A stretch of 64,000 nucleotides of DNA from DASUTB01 sp036374835 (GTDB lineage Bacteria > Actinomycetota > Actinomycetes > Jiangellales > Jiangellaceae), in the NCBI GenBank assembly GCA_036374835.1, contig DASUTB010000106.1, positions 1 to 64,000 of the forward strand, in the 5' to 3' direction. The first letter of the stretch is position 1, and every line of letters starts with the position of its first letter. The translations under genes were made by a program, and so were the position numbers. Below, piece by piece: positions 26,793 to 34,705 of this stretch. A model generated the notes under the pieces. It saw only the letters and a program-made list of their open reading frames with translations. It was not told the DNA's origin and searched no databases.

Positions 26793-27566
26793 GTGGACCA
26801 GCAGGAAACCAGGCTGGCCGGCGGCAACGTCGGCGGTGCGGTGCGGGTCGGTGACACGGTTCGCCGTCCCACCGGGCCGTGGACGCCCGCCGTCCATGCG
26901 TTGCTCCGTCACCTGCACGTCGCAGGGCTGGACGGCATTCCGCGAGTACTCGGCATGGACCAAGCCGGGCGCGAGATCCTCAGCTTCATCCCGGGCCGAA
27001 GCGTCGACCCCGACAACGAGATCGTCAGTGACGAGCTGCTCGTTGCGGGAGCGGGCTGGCTGCGCCGCTTCCATAGCGCCGTCCGGACGTACCGGCCGGC
27101 GGGGCCCGTCGCCTGGCGCGGCGCAGAGCGCGCCCTCGGCGAGGATGAGATCATCTGTCATCACGATCCCGGCGCGTACAACTGGATCATCTCCGGCGAC
27201 CGGCTCGCCGGCGTGGTCGACTGGGATATGGCCGGTCCCGGCCGTCCGCTCGACGATCTTGCATTCATGGCGTGGAGCTCGGTGCCGCTGCACCGGCCCA
27301 TCGCCGCGCATGACGTCGCTCGCCGGATCGCACTCATGGCCGGCACCTATGGCGACGTCGAACCGGTGGACATCCTGGAACACGCCGCCACCCGCATGCA
27401 GCGGGCAATGAACCGGATCGAAGCCGGTCAACGCGAGGGCGATCCCGGCATGCTCAACCTGGCCGCCATCGGCGAGCCGGCGCGGACCCGCAAGCGGATC
27501 GCCGAGTTCCGCGCCCGCCGGCCCGAAATCACCGCGGCCCTGCGCGAGCGCCTTAAAAGACGATGA
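26793..27566 (+). CDS. Aminoglycoside phosphotransferase-fold protein
   Basis: A 257-residue APH-fold protein whose N-terminal lobe is short. The catalytic loop is CHHDPGAYN (122-130) and the metal motif VVDWD (141-145). It has no recognisable substrate determinant; such proteins are widespread in actinomycetes. The GTG at 26793 is chosen because the preceding in-frame sequence overlaps the divergent aminotransferase promoter and is low-complexity. The stop codon TGA lies within the first bases of palindrome A2 (ATGATCACC). Confidence 0.75.
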   Translation: MDQQETRLAGGNVGGAVRVGDTVRRPTGPWTPAVHALLRHLHVAGLDGIPRVLGMDQAGREILSFIPGRSVDPDNEIVSDELLVAGAGWLRRFHSAVRTYRPAGPVAWRGAERALGEDEIICHHDPGAYNWIISGDRLAGVVDWDMAGPGRPLDDLAFMAWSSVPLHRPIAAHDVARRIALMAGTYGDVEPVDILEHAATRMQRAMNRIEAGQREGDPGMLNLAAIGEPARTRKRIAEFRARRPEITAALRERLKRR

Positions 27567-27611
27567 TCACCGGCACTTTTCACACCCACGATGCGAAAAG
27601 TGCCGGTGATC
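27565..27611. repeat. Palindromic element family A, copy 2
   Basis: A 20-base arm (GATCACCGGCACTTTTCACA), a 7-base loop and a 20-base arm with one mismatch; 47 bases in all. It lies between the convergent phosphotransferase and groEL genes. The upstream gene's stop codon overlaps its edge. It may double as a bidirectional terminator. Confidence 0.92.
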
Positions 27612-27646
27612 ATAGGATCGAGACAAGCCGGGCTTGACGTGGTCGA

Positions 27647-29269
27647 TCAGTGGCCGTGACCGTGGCCGTGACCGGTGCCTTCGCCCTCGTCCTCTTCCTC
27701 GGGCTTGTCTACGACGAGCACCTCAGTGGTCAGCAGCATGCTCGCGATCGACGCGGCGTTCTCGAGCGCCGAGCGGGTCACCTTGACCGGGTCGAGCACG
27801 CCGTCGGCCAGCAGGTCGCCGTACTCGCCGGTGGCTGCGTTGAAGCCCTCCGGTCCGGACAACTCAGCGACCTTCGACACGACGACGTAGCCGTTCGCGC
27901 CCGCATTGTCGGCGATCCAGCGGGTTGGCTCGGACAGCGCCTCACGCACGACCTTGACGCCGGTGCGCTCGTCGCCATCGAGACCCAGGTCGCCGTCCAG
28001 CGCGGAGCCGGCGTGGATCAGGGCCGTACCACCACCGGCGACGATGCCCTCCTCGATGGCCGCACGGGTCGCCGAGATGGCGTCCTCGATGCGGTGCTTG
28101 CGCTCCTTGAGCTCCACCTCGGTGGCGGCGCCGACCCGGATGACGCACACCCCGCCGGCCAGCTTGGCCAGCCGCTCCTGCAGCTTTTCGCGATCCCAGT
28201 CCGAGTCGGTGTTCTCGATCTCGCCCTTGATCTGAGCGATCCGGGCCTCGACGTCGGCATCGGCGCCGCGGCCGTCGACGATCGTGGTGTCGTCCTTGGT
28301 GACGACGATACGCCGCGCCTGGCCGAGCACCTCGAGCCCGACCTGGTCGAGCTTGAGGCCGACCTCGGGCGCCACGACCTGGGCGCCGGTCAGCACCGCG
28401 ATGTCCTGCAGCATGGCCTTGCGGCGGTCGCCGAAGCCCGGTGCCTTGGCGGCCACACCGATGAACGTGCCGCGGATCTTGTTGACGACCAGCGCCGACA
28501 GCGCCTCGCCCTCGACATCCTCCGCGATCACGAACAGCGGCTTGCCGGCCTGCGCGACCTTCTCCATCAACGGGAGGAAGTCGGCCAGCGCCGAGATCTT
28601 GCCCTGGTGCAGCAGCACGTATGCGTCCTCGAGCACGGCCTCCATACGCTCGGCGTCGGTGACCATGTACGGGCTGAGGTAGCCCTTGTCGAACTGCATG
28701 CCCTCGGTGAACTCGAGCTCGGTGCCGAACGACTGGGATTCCTCGACGGTGATCACACCGTCCTTGCCGACCTTGTCGAACGCCTCGGCGATCAGTTCAC
28801 CGATCGGGCGGTCCTGCGCGGAGATGGCAGCCACCGAAGCGATGTCGGACTTCTCGTCCACCGGGCGCGCCTGCTCGAGCAGGTTCCCCGTCACCGCCTC
28901 CACGGCCCGGTCGATGCCGCGCTTGACCGCCATCGGAGCAGCACCGGCGGCGACGGCCTTCAAGCCCTTGTGCACCATGGCCTGGGCCAGGACCGTCGCG
29001 GTGGTCGTGCCGTCACCGGCGACGTCGTTGGTCTTGGTCGCGACCTCTTTGGCGAGCTGTGCGCCGAGGTTCTCGTACGGGTCGTCGAGCTCGATCTCGC
29101 GAGCGATCGTCACACCGTCGTTCGTGATCGTCGGTGCGCCGAACTTCTTGTCGATCACGACGTTGCGGCCCTTCGGGCCGAGCGTTACTTTCACGGTGTT
29201 CGCGAGTTCGTCCACGCCGCGCTCCAGGCGGCGGCGGGCGCTCTCGTCGAACTCCAAGATCTTGGGCAT
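27647..29269 (-). CDS. groL1: Chaperonin GroEL1
   Basis: 60 kDa chaperonin, 540 residues, which folds proteins in a double-ring complex with GroES. It is recognisable throughout (TLGPKGRNVVIDKKFGAPTITNDGVTI, GDGTTTATVL, AAVEEGIVAGGG-type motif as AAIEEGIVAGGG). The C terminus is acidic and then GHGHGHGH. This histidine-rich tail marks the actinobacterial GroEL1, encoded with groES, as opposed to the GGM-tailed GroEL2, which must lie elsewhere. It is co-transcribed with groES, 100 bases downstream, under CIRCE control. Confidence 0.97.
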   Translation of the reverse strand: MPKILEFDESARRRLERGVDELANTVKVTLGPKGRNVVIDKKFGAPTITNDGVTIAREIELDDPYENLGAQLAKEVATKTNDVAGDGTTTATVLAQAMVHKGLKAVAAGAAPMAVKRGIDRAVEAVTGNLLEQARPVDEKSDIASVAAISAQDRPIGELIAEAFDKVGKDGVITVEESQSFGTELEFTEGMQFDKGYLSPYMVTDAERMEAVLEDAYVLLHQGKISALADFLPLMEKVAQAGKPLFVIAEDVEGEALSALVVNKIRGTFIGVAAKAPGFGDRRKAMLQDIAVLTGAQVVAPEVGLKLDQVGLEVLGQARRIVVTKDDTTIVDGRGADADVEARIAQIKGEIENTDSDWDREKLQERLAKLAGGVCVIRVGAATEVELKERKHRIEDAISATRAAIEEGIVAGGGTALIHAGSALDGDLGLDGDERTGVKVVREALSEPTRWIADNAGANGYVVVSKVAELSGPEGFNAATGEYGDLLADGVLDPVKVTRSALENAASIASMLLTTEVLVVDKPEEEDEGEGTGHGHGHGH

Positions 29270-29300
29270 GAGTATCTAGATCCCTTCGCAAATGACGCGC

Positions 29301-29342
29301 GCCCCGGGGATGACGCGGACTCGGCCGAGCCGTCCCCGGGGC
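29301..29342. promoter_or_regulatory. Hairpin between groES and groEL
   Basis: A perfect 10-base stem (GCCCCGGGGA / TCCCCGGGGC) encloses a second palindrome CTCGGCCGAG. It fills the intercistronic gap of the groES-groEL message and could be an RNA-processing or attenuation site setting the ratio of the two proteins. Confidence 0.55.
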
Positions 29343-29369
29343 GACGAGCTGTCACACTGTGCCAGCGGC

Positions 29370-29666
29370 TTACTTCTGGATGATGGCAAGGACGTCACGC
29401 GACGACAGGATGAGGAGCTCCTCATTGTCGTACTTGACCTCCGTGCCGCCGTACTTGGAGTACAGGACCTTGTCCCCGACCGACACGTCCACCGGGATGC
29501 GTTTGCCGGAGTCGTCGTACTTACCCTCACCGACAGCGAGGACCTCGCCCTCCTGCGGCTTCTCCTTGGCGGTGTCAGGGATCACGAGGCCGGAAGCGGT
29601 GGTCTGCTCCGCGTCGAGCGGCTTGACCACAATCCGGTCCTCGAGCGGCTTGATGGAAACCGACAC
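29370..29666 (-). CDS. groES: Co-chaperonin GroES
   Basis: A 98-residue lid protein of the chaperonin. The ten-kilodalton signature is clear (IKPLEDRIVVKPLDAEQTTASGLVIPDTAKEKPQEGEV), and the sequence is full length. It is first gene of the groES-groEL operon, with AAAGGGGAG upstream of the ATG. Two CIRCE elements and a vegetative promoter lie upstream, so it should be repressed by HrcA and induced by heat. Confidence 0.97.
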   Translation of the reverse strand: MSVSIKPLEDRIVVKPLDAEQTTASGLVIPDTAKEKPQEGEVLAVGEGKYDDSGKRIPVDVSVGDKVLYSKYGGTEVKYDNEELLILSSRDVLAIIQK

Positions 29667-29755
29667 TTGCTGACTCCCCTTTCACGGGATGTCACGGATT
29701 GACTTGGGTTGACGGGCCGCCGTGCTGTCGTCGCGGGTGCCAGCGATGGTGGCCG

Positions 29756-29782
29756 TTGGCACTCTCGTGGTGAAAGTGCCAA
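29756..29782. promoter_or_regulatory. CIRCE operator 1 (HrcA site) of groES
   Basis: TTGGCACTC-N9-AAGTGCCAA, the CIRCE inverted repeat with one base altered in each half from TTAGCACTC/GAGTGCTAA. It lies immediately downstream of the -10 box and so would cover the transcription start. Confidence 0.88.
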
Positions 29783-29787
29783 TCCGA

Positions 29788-29816
29788 AAACTAGCGCGTA
29801 TTTAGCACTCGGTCAA
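29788..29816 (-). promoter_or_regulatory. groES promoter
   Basis: On the minus strand TTGACC (29811-29816), a 17-base spacer and TAGTTT (29788-29793). The -35 lies in the spacer of CIRCE 2, and the -10 includes the TAG stop codon of the upstream ATP-grasp gene. Confidence 0.75.
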
Positions 29817-30678
29817 GGCGAGTGCCAATTGCGGCGGCAAAACGGGCCGCCGCGCCGGTGCCGTGCCTCAGGAAGAGCGATGGTTCGGCCAGTTCGAGTT
29901 CGAGCAGGACGGGACGGCCGTCCGGGCCGGGCAACACGTCCACCCTCGCATAGAGCGGTGGTTCGGTGGCGAGCGACCGCAGACTGGCCAGGACCTGTTC
30001 GGCCACCTCGAGTTCGGCCGCCGCCGGTGTGCGCGGACTTATCGCCTCGGGCCGAAAGAGTGCGCGGACGGCCACGTCCGGACCGTGCAGCAGTGCCTCT
30101 TTGCGAATCGCGTGGCTGAACCGTCCTCCGGCGAAGAGCATCGCCGTCTCACCCGCGGATTCGACCGCGTCGAGGTACGGCTGCACCATAACCGTCTCTC
30201 CTCGGTCCAGCAGCCTTCGGACATGTTTGTCGGCAAGCTCGCGGTCGGGGCCGGCGAGATCGAACCTGCCCGCGTCGCGCGATCCGGCACCCACCGCCGG
30301 CTTGATGATGACCACGCCGCTCGCGGGTAGCTCCGCGTCGTCGCCGGACCCGAGCCAGGCGGTCTGCACCACCGGCACACCGTCGTCCCCGAGGTCGCGC
30401 AGGTAGCGCTTGTCGGTGTTCCACGCGATGGTCGATGCCGAATTGGCCAGGCGGGGGACGGTCGCGGCCCACGTCAGGAACTCGTCCCGGCGGTCGACGT
30501 AGTCCCACGTGGACCGCACGACGGCGAGGTCGTAGCCGTTCCAGTCCACCGCCGGGTCGTCCCACACCGCCGGCTCGGCCTCGATACCGAGCGCCGCCAG
30601 CTCGGGAATGAGCAGCCGGTCGTCCTCGTCCAGGTCCCCGAATTCCCGGCATGTCACCAATGCAACTCGTCTCGACAC
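29791..30678 (-). CDS. ATP-grasp family protein
   Basis: A 295-residue ATP-grasp ligase-like protein (RimK/glutathione-synthetase fold). Characteristic pieces are AVVRSTWDYVDRRDEF, the ATP-lysine strand VVIIKPAVGAGSRDAGRF and the metal-binding end of the domain LLELELAEPSLFL. It should join a carboxylate and an amine with ATP hydrolysis; the partners are unknown. The GTG at 30678 is the only sensible start. Its last codons contain the second CIRCE and the groES -35/-10, so its 3' end is constrained by regulation of the next operon. Confidence 0.8.
   Translation of the reverse strand: MSRRVALVTCREFGDLDEDDRLLIPELAALGIEAEPAVWDDPAVDWNGYDLAVVRSTWDYVDRRDEFLTWAATVPRLANSASTIAWNTDKRYLRDLGDDGVPVVQTAWLGSGDDAELPASGVVIIKPAVGAGSRDAGRFDLAGPDRELADKHVRRLLDRGETVMVQPYLDAVESAGETAMLFAGGRFSHAIRKEALLHGPDVAVRALFRPEAISPRTPAAAELEVAEQVLASLRSLATEPPLYARVDVLPGPDGRPVLLELELAEPSLFLRHGTGAAARFAAAIGTRLDRVLNTR
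29802..29828. promoter_or_regulatory. CIRCE operator 2 (HrcA site), inside a coding region
   Basis: TTAGCACTC-N9-GAGTGCCAA, nearly the exact CIRCE consensus. It is also coding DNA: on the minus strand it specifies residues near the C terminus of the ATP-grasp protein (IGTRLDRVLN). Confidence 0.9.
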
Positions 30679-30768
30679 ATCACCAACCGTAACGTACGGT
30701 CCTGACAACCACCGATGTGCGGTTCGGCAGGGCTTGCTCTCGTGATCGCGACAGGTGAGGCTTACGCC

Positions 30769-31947
30769 GTGGACGTCGAGACGCTGAAAGCGCTGCGCAC
30801 GCCGTACGGACAGGGGCTGCTTGCCACGACGGTCGAGGCGCACGGGCAGGACGACGTCCTTGCCGTCAGCCGGCGGTTGCGGCGCGACTACCCCCCGGAT
30901 CTCGTCGCCGCGGCACTCACGCAGGCCGACTTGAGGCGGCGCGCCCGGGAGAAGTTCGATCCCGTCGACGCAGAACGCATGTACTTCACCGTCGACGGGC
31001 TCGAACAGGCGACCCGGTCCAGCGTCGCCCGCCACCGGGCGCACCGGTTCGCCACGCTGGGCGGGCCCGTTCTCGACCTGTGCTGCGGGATCGGCGGCGA
31101 CCTCATCGCGCTGGCGCGGGCCGGGCTGAACGTCACCGGCGTGGACGACAACCCGCTCACCGCCGCCGTCGCAGCTGCGAACGCCGACGTGCTCGGCCTC
31201 GACGCATCCGTGCACTGCGCCGACGCGACCGCGGCCGACCGGACCCCGTTCGCCGCGGTCATGTGCGACCCGGCACGCCGTACCGCCCTTGGACGCGTCT
31301 TCCACCCCGATGCGTACAAACCGCCGTGGTCGTTCATCGAGGAGCTCCTGACCGGCGCCGCGTGCGTGAAGGTCGCACCCGGGATCCCGCACTCACGCAT
31401 CCCGGCCGGCGTGGAGGCCGAATGGGTGTCCGACGGCGGCGAGGTCAAGGAGGCTGCACTTTGGTCCGGCGACTTGACGGGGACGGCCGTCCGCCGGGCG
31501 ACGCTGCTGCCGTCCGGGCACACCGTCACCGATACCGATGCCCCGCCCGATCCGCCCGTCGGGCTGCCAGGACGATGGCTCGTCGAACCGGATGGCGCCG
31601 TGATCCGGGCCGGCCTCGTCTCCGCCGTCGCCGCCGAGATCTCCGGCCGCCTGCTCGACCCGAAGATCGCCTACGTGGCGTGCGATCAGGAGCCGTCGAC
31701 TCCACTGGGCCGCCTGTACGAGATCGTCGATCGACTGGCGTACGACCGCAAGCGGCTGCGCCGGTACGTCCGCGACAACCACATCGGCACCCTGACGATC
31801 AAGAAGCGAGGTGTGGACGTCGACCCGGCCAAGCTGCGCCGCGAGCTCAAACCGGCCGGGCACGCCGAGGCCACGTTGATCATCACACGCGTGTCCGACC
31901 GAGCCACCGTGCTCGTCGCAAGGGCAGTCCCCGCAGTTGGACGATGA
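30769..31947 (+). CDS. SAM-dependent methyltransferase with THUMP-like C-terminal domain
   Basis: A 392-residue protein common in actinomycetes. It has an N-terminal helical domain (ALRTPYGQGLL, YPPDLVAAALTQADLRRRAREKF), a Rossmann methyltransferase with motif I VLDLCCGIGGD at 101-111 and DPARR as the motif IV equivalent, and a C-terminal THUMP-like RNA-binding-type domain ending LIITRVSDRATVLVA. It is probably an RNA methyltransferase. The GTG at 30769 has AGGTGAGG 8 bases upstream. Its end overlaps the convergent EamA gene by 65 bases. Confidence 0.82.
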   Translation: MDVETLKALRTPYGQGLLATTVEAHGQDDVLAVSRRLRRDYPPDLVAAALTQADLRRRAREKFDPVDAERMYFTVDGLEQATRSSVARHRAHRFATLGGPVLDLCCGIGGDLIALARAGLNVTGVDDNPLTAAVAAANADVLGLDASVHCADATAADRTPFAAVMCDPARRTALGRVFHPDAYKPPWSFIEELLTGAACVKVAPGIPHSRIPAGVEAEWVSDGGEVKEAALWSGDLTGTAVRRATLLPSGHTVTDTDAPPDPPVGLPGRWLVEPDGAVIRAGLVSAVAAEISGRLLDPKIAYVACDQEPSTPLGRLYEIVDRLAYDRKRLRRYVRDNHIGTLTIKKRGVDVDPAKLRRELKPAGHAEATLIITRVSDRATVLVARAVPAVGR

Positions 31948-32794
31948 GCACGCCGGTCGCGGCCAGCACCAGACCGGTGATCTTGCGCGGGCCCAGCGAC
32001 TCGTCGAGGAACAGCCAGGCGAGCACCGCGATCTGGATCAACATCGTGTTGTTGACCACACTCGACTCCAGAGCCGACAGCGTGCGCTGGGTGTGATTCC
32101 ACAGCGTGAACGCAACCGCCGTGTTCACCACGGCGAGCCAGGTCACGATCAGCCAACCTGCGGAGCTCAGCGCCGGCATGCCTTGCGTGGTCACACCGGT
32201 GACGAGCAGTGCGATCGATCCGATGCCCATGCTCGCCACCGTCACCACGACCGGGCTCAGCCGGTGGCCGCGATTGACCTTACGGCCGACGATCGCCGCC
32301 AACGCATTCGACACGAGCCCCACGACCGCGATCACCAGGCCGAGAGCCTGTCCTCCCGGGATCGGATACAAGAACATCACCGCGCCGGCCAGGAACATCG
32401 CCACACCGAACCACTGGGCGGCCACGGTGCGCTCGCCGAGCGCCACGACGCCGATCAGCGCGACCGCCACGGGTGAGAAGCTCAGCACCAGGCTCACGGT
32501 CTGCGCAGGCAGGTAGACCAGCGCCAGGAACTGTGCGCCCTGCGTGACGGAGTACAACACCAGACCGAGAACCGCGAGCTCTCGCCAGTCCGATATGGAC
32601 AATCGCCGCAGCGCGGCTCGGTTTGCCGAGCGCAGCGCAAGCGGTAGAAGGCACAGGAATGCAAGGACATACCGGAGACCGGCGAACGTCAGCGCGGGAA
32701 TCTCGTCCAGTCCGATCTTGATCAGAACCCAGGACGTCGACCACAAGAACGTGACGATGAAAGCTTGCAGGACGGCGGCGGTGCGCGGCGGCAC
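31883..32794 (-). CDS. EamA/DMT family transporter
   Basis: A 303-residue drug/metabolite-type exporter with ten predicted helices in two EamA repeats; the second repeat contains AVVNTAVAFTLWNHTQRTLSALESSVVNNTMLIQIAVLAW. It exports an unidentified metabolite. The start is FLWSTSWVLIKIGLDEIPALTF-type after PPRTAAVLQAF. Its 3' end overlaps the convergent methyltransferase gene. Confidence 0.88.
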   Translation of the reverse strand: MPPRTAAVLQAFIVTFLWSTSWVLIKIGLDEIPALTFAGLRYVLAFLCLLPLALRSANRAALRRLSISDWRELAVLGLVLYSVTQGAQFLALVYLPAQTVSLVLSFSPVAVALIGVVALGERTVAAQWFGVAMFLAGAVMFLYPIPGGQALGLVIAVVGLVSNALAAIVGRKVNRGHRLSPVVVTVASMGIGSIALLVTGVTTQGMPALSSAGWLIVTWLAVVNTAVAFTLWNHTQRTLSALESSVVNNTMLIQIAVLAWLFLDESLGPRKITGLVLAATGVLIVQLRGLPLRRARWLGRTRV

Positions 32795-33045
32795 GGAACA
32801 TCACCTCTCGGAGTACGCGGGCACGGTCAACCGTGCCGACGTCTCCCCTCGAGGCTTTTATCCGATGAGGTGCGAGCTGGCGTGGCCAGCCTTCTGTGGC
32901 GCTCGGTCGCTGCCCGCGGATGCTGATTCCGCGGCGGAACCCTAGCCACCCTTCGGTCGGCTTTCGAACCCAAGCCTAACCATGCCCGCCGGCATGATCG
33001 CTGGGCTCTGGCAGCTCGGTGTCCAACTTCAAGTAATGTTTCAGT

Positions 33046-33507
33046 ATGCCGAAACTCGCCGACCATCTGACGATCGGACAGATCTCGGAGCGCAGCGGCG
33101 TTCCGCCGAGCGCATTGCGCTTCTACGAGGAACGTGGGCTTATCTTCGCCGAGCGCACGAGCGGCAACCAGCGACGGTATCCGCGCGTGATGCTTCGCCG
33201 GATCGCGTTCATTCGCGCCGCGCAGCGGGTCGGGCTGAGCCTGGACCAGATCAGCGAGGCGCTGGCAACGCTGCCCCGCGATCGCGCACCGAACAAAGCC
33301 GACTGGGCACGGCTGTCGAAGGAGTGGCGGACCGAGCTCGACGCCCGGATCGACGCGTTGCAGCGCCTGCGCGATCGCCTGACCGGGTGTATCGGCTGCG
33401 GCTGCCTCTCCCTGACGGCGTGCGCGTTGAACAACACAGGCGACTACCAGGCCCGGTACGGACCCGGCGCACGAGCGCTCCGGCCCGCCGCCGAGGGCGG
33501 TTACTAA
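33046..33507 (+). CDS. soxR: Redox-sensitive transcriptional activator SoxR
   Basis: A 153-residue MerR-family regulator. The winged helix starts LTIGQISERSGVPPSALRFYEERGL; the [2Fe-2S]-binding set C115, C118, C120 and C126 has the SoxR spacing C-x2-C-x-C-x5-C. Oxidation of the cluster by redox-active compounds switches on target promoters. In actinomycetes SoxR usually controls a small set of reductases and exporters rather than soxS, and the divergent EamA transporter about 250 bases away is a candidate target. The stop is followed directly by palindrome C2. Confidence 0.93.
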   Translation: MPKLADHLTIGQISERSGVPPSALRFYEERGLIFAERTSGNQRRYPRVMLRRIAFIRAAQRVGLSLDQISEALATLPRDRAPNKADWARLSKEWRTELDARIDALQRLRDRLTGCIGCGCLSLTACALNNTGDYQARYGPGARALRPAAEGGY

Positions 33508-33510
33508 CAA

Positions 33511-33609
33511 GATCAACCGCAAAAGGTAAGGAACGCTAGACTGGCGCCCGAATCGTCCTGGGCAAACGTCGCCCGACTTCCCTATTGTCCTTGCTTCTTA
33601 CGGACGATC
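33511..33609. repeat. Palindromic element family C, copy 2
   Basis: A 99-base GATC-to-GATC element, the reverse-complement relative of 13485-13585. Shared blocks include GATCGTCCG, AAGAAG-AAGGA and TTTGCCCAGGACGA. It begins 3 bases after the soxR stop codon. Confidence 0.85.
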
Positions 33610-33637
33610 TTGCATGGGGCTCTACGCTTGGTCGGCG

Positions 33638-34618
33638 ATGAAACGACTCCGATGGCTCGTCGCCGCCTCGCTCGCCGCACTGGCATTGGCGGCATGCGCG
33701 CGGGCGGGTGAGGACGACGTCCCGACGAGCGTCGAATCCGATCCACCTGAGCCGAGCACCGAGGCACCGTCCACGCCCGCATGCACCGACCCTCCCTGCT
33801 ATGCGGAGCCACAGCGCACCGGCGTCCTCGACGCGGCGGTGGTCGAACAGCCGAGCGGACTGGCCGCCAGCCTCCGCACGCCGGGCACCTTCTACGCCGT
33901 GAGCGACGTCGCCGGGACGGCCGCCGTCGTCGCGATACGTGAGGACGGCTCCCGGGTCGAGACGATCACGATCGACGGCATGTCCGCGGAGAACGCCGAG
34001 GCACTCGCTGTCGGGCCGTGCGGGCCGTCGTCCCAGGACACGTGCCTGTTCGTCGGCGACCTCGGGGACCACATCGGCCGCCCGGACGTCGTGATCTACC
34101 GGGTCCCCGAGCCCGACCTCGACGACCTGCCCGCGGCGGTTCCGGCCGATGCGCTTCGCTATACCTACCCTGACGGGCCGACCGACGCCGAGGCGCTGAT
34201 CGTGGATTCCGAGGGACGGCCCGTGATCATCAGCAAGGCGGCCGCGCGCGACGCGGCGATCGGCACCGAAGCGACGGTCGTGTATCGCGGCGGGACGGAC
34301 GGTGGCCGGGTTGAGCGTATCGGCGAGCTTGCGCTGCCCGAGCCGGAGAACCCTGTGTTCGCGTTGATCGTCGGCAACGTCGTCACCGGCGCGGACACGC
34401 TGCGCGACGGTCGGGTGCTCATCCGCACCTATGACGAGATCATCGAGTACCGGGCCGGCGACGCCAGCGCAGATGTTGCGACGTTCCCCGACTGGGACGT
34501 CCGGAGAGTTCCGACACCGTCCCAAGTCCAATCCGAAGCCATCGCATACCGTGCCGACGGCTGCGGCTATTTGTCAGTGGCCGAGCGCTCCGGCGACATC
34601 CAAGCCACGACCTGTTGA
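33638..34618 (+). CDS. Predicted lipoprotein, function unknown
   Basis: A 326-residue exported protein. The ATG at 33638 begins a lipoprotein signal (KRLRWLVAASLAALALAAC) whose lipobox is ALAAC, followed by an acidic Pro/Thr/Ser-rich linker. The remaining 270 residues alternate short strands and Gly-Asp turns (GVLDAAVVEQPSGLAAS, LFVGDLGDHIGRP, DAEALIVDSEGRPVIISK), suggesting a beta-propeller of the kind seen in esterase-like or SdiA-regulated proteins. Three cysteine pairs may form disulfides. I do not recognise a named family. Confidence 0.75.
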   Translation: MKRLRWLVAASLAALALAACARAGEDDVPTSVESDPPEPSTEAPSTPACTDPPCYAEPQRTGVLDAAVVEQPSGLAASLRTPGTFYAVSDVAGTAAVVAIREDGSRVETITIDGMSAENAEALAVGPCGPSSQDTCLFVGDLGDHIGRPDVVIYRVPEPDLDDLPAAVPADALRYTYPDGPTDAEALIVDSEGRPVIISKAAARDAAIGTEATVVYRGGTDGGRVERIGELALPEPENPVFALIVGNVVTGADTLRDGRVLIRTYDEIIEYRAGDASADVATFPDWDVRRVPTPSQVQSEAIAYRADGCGYLSVAERSGDIQATTC

Positions 34619-34705
34619 AGCAAGTTCACCGATGCGTGGATTGTCCGGACGTTGCTGCCTCTGTAGACGGGGCTAGGCACTGAATTACGTGCCAAACATG
34701 GTCAT

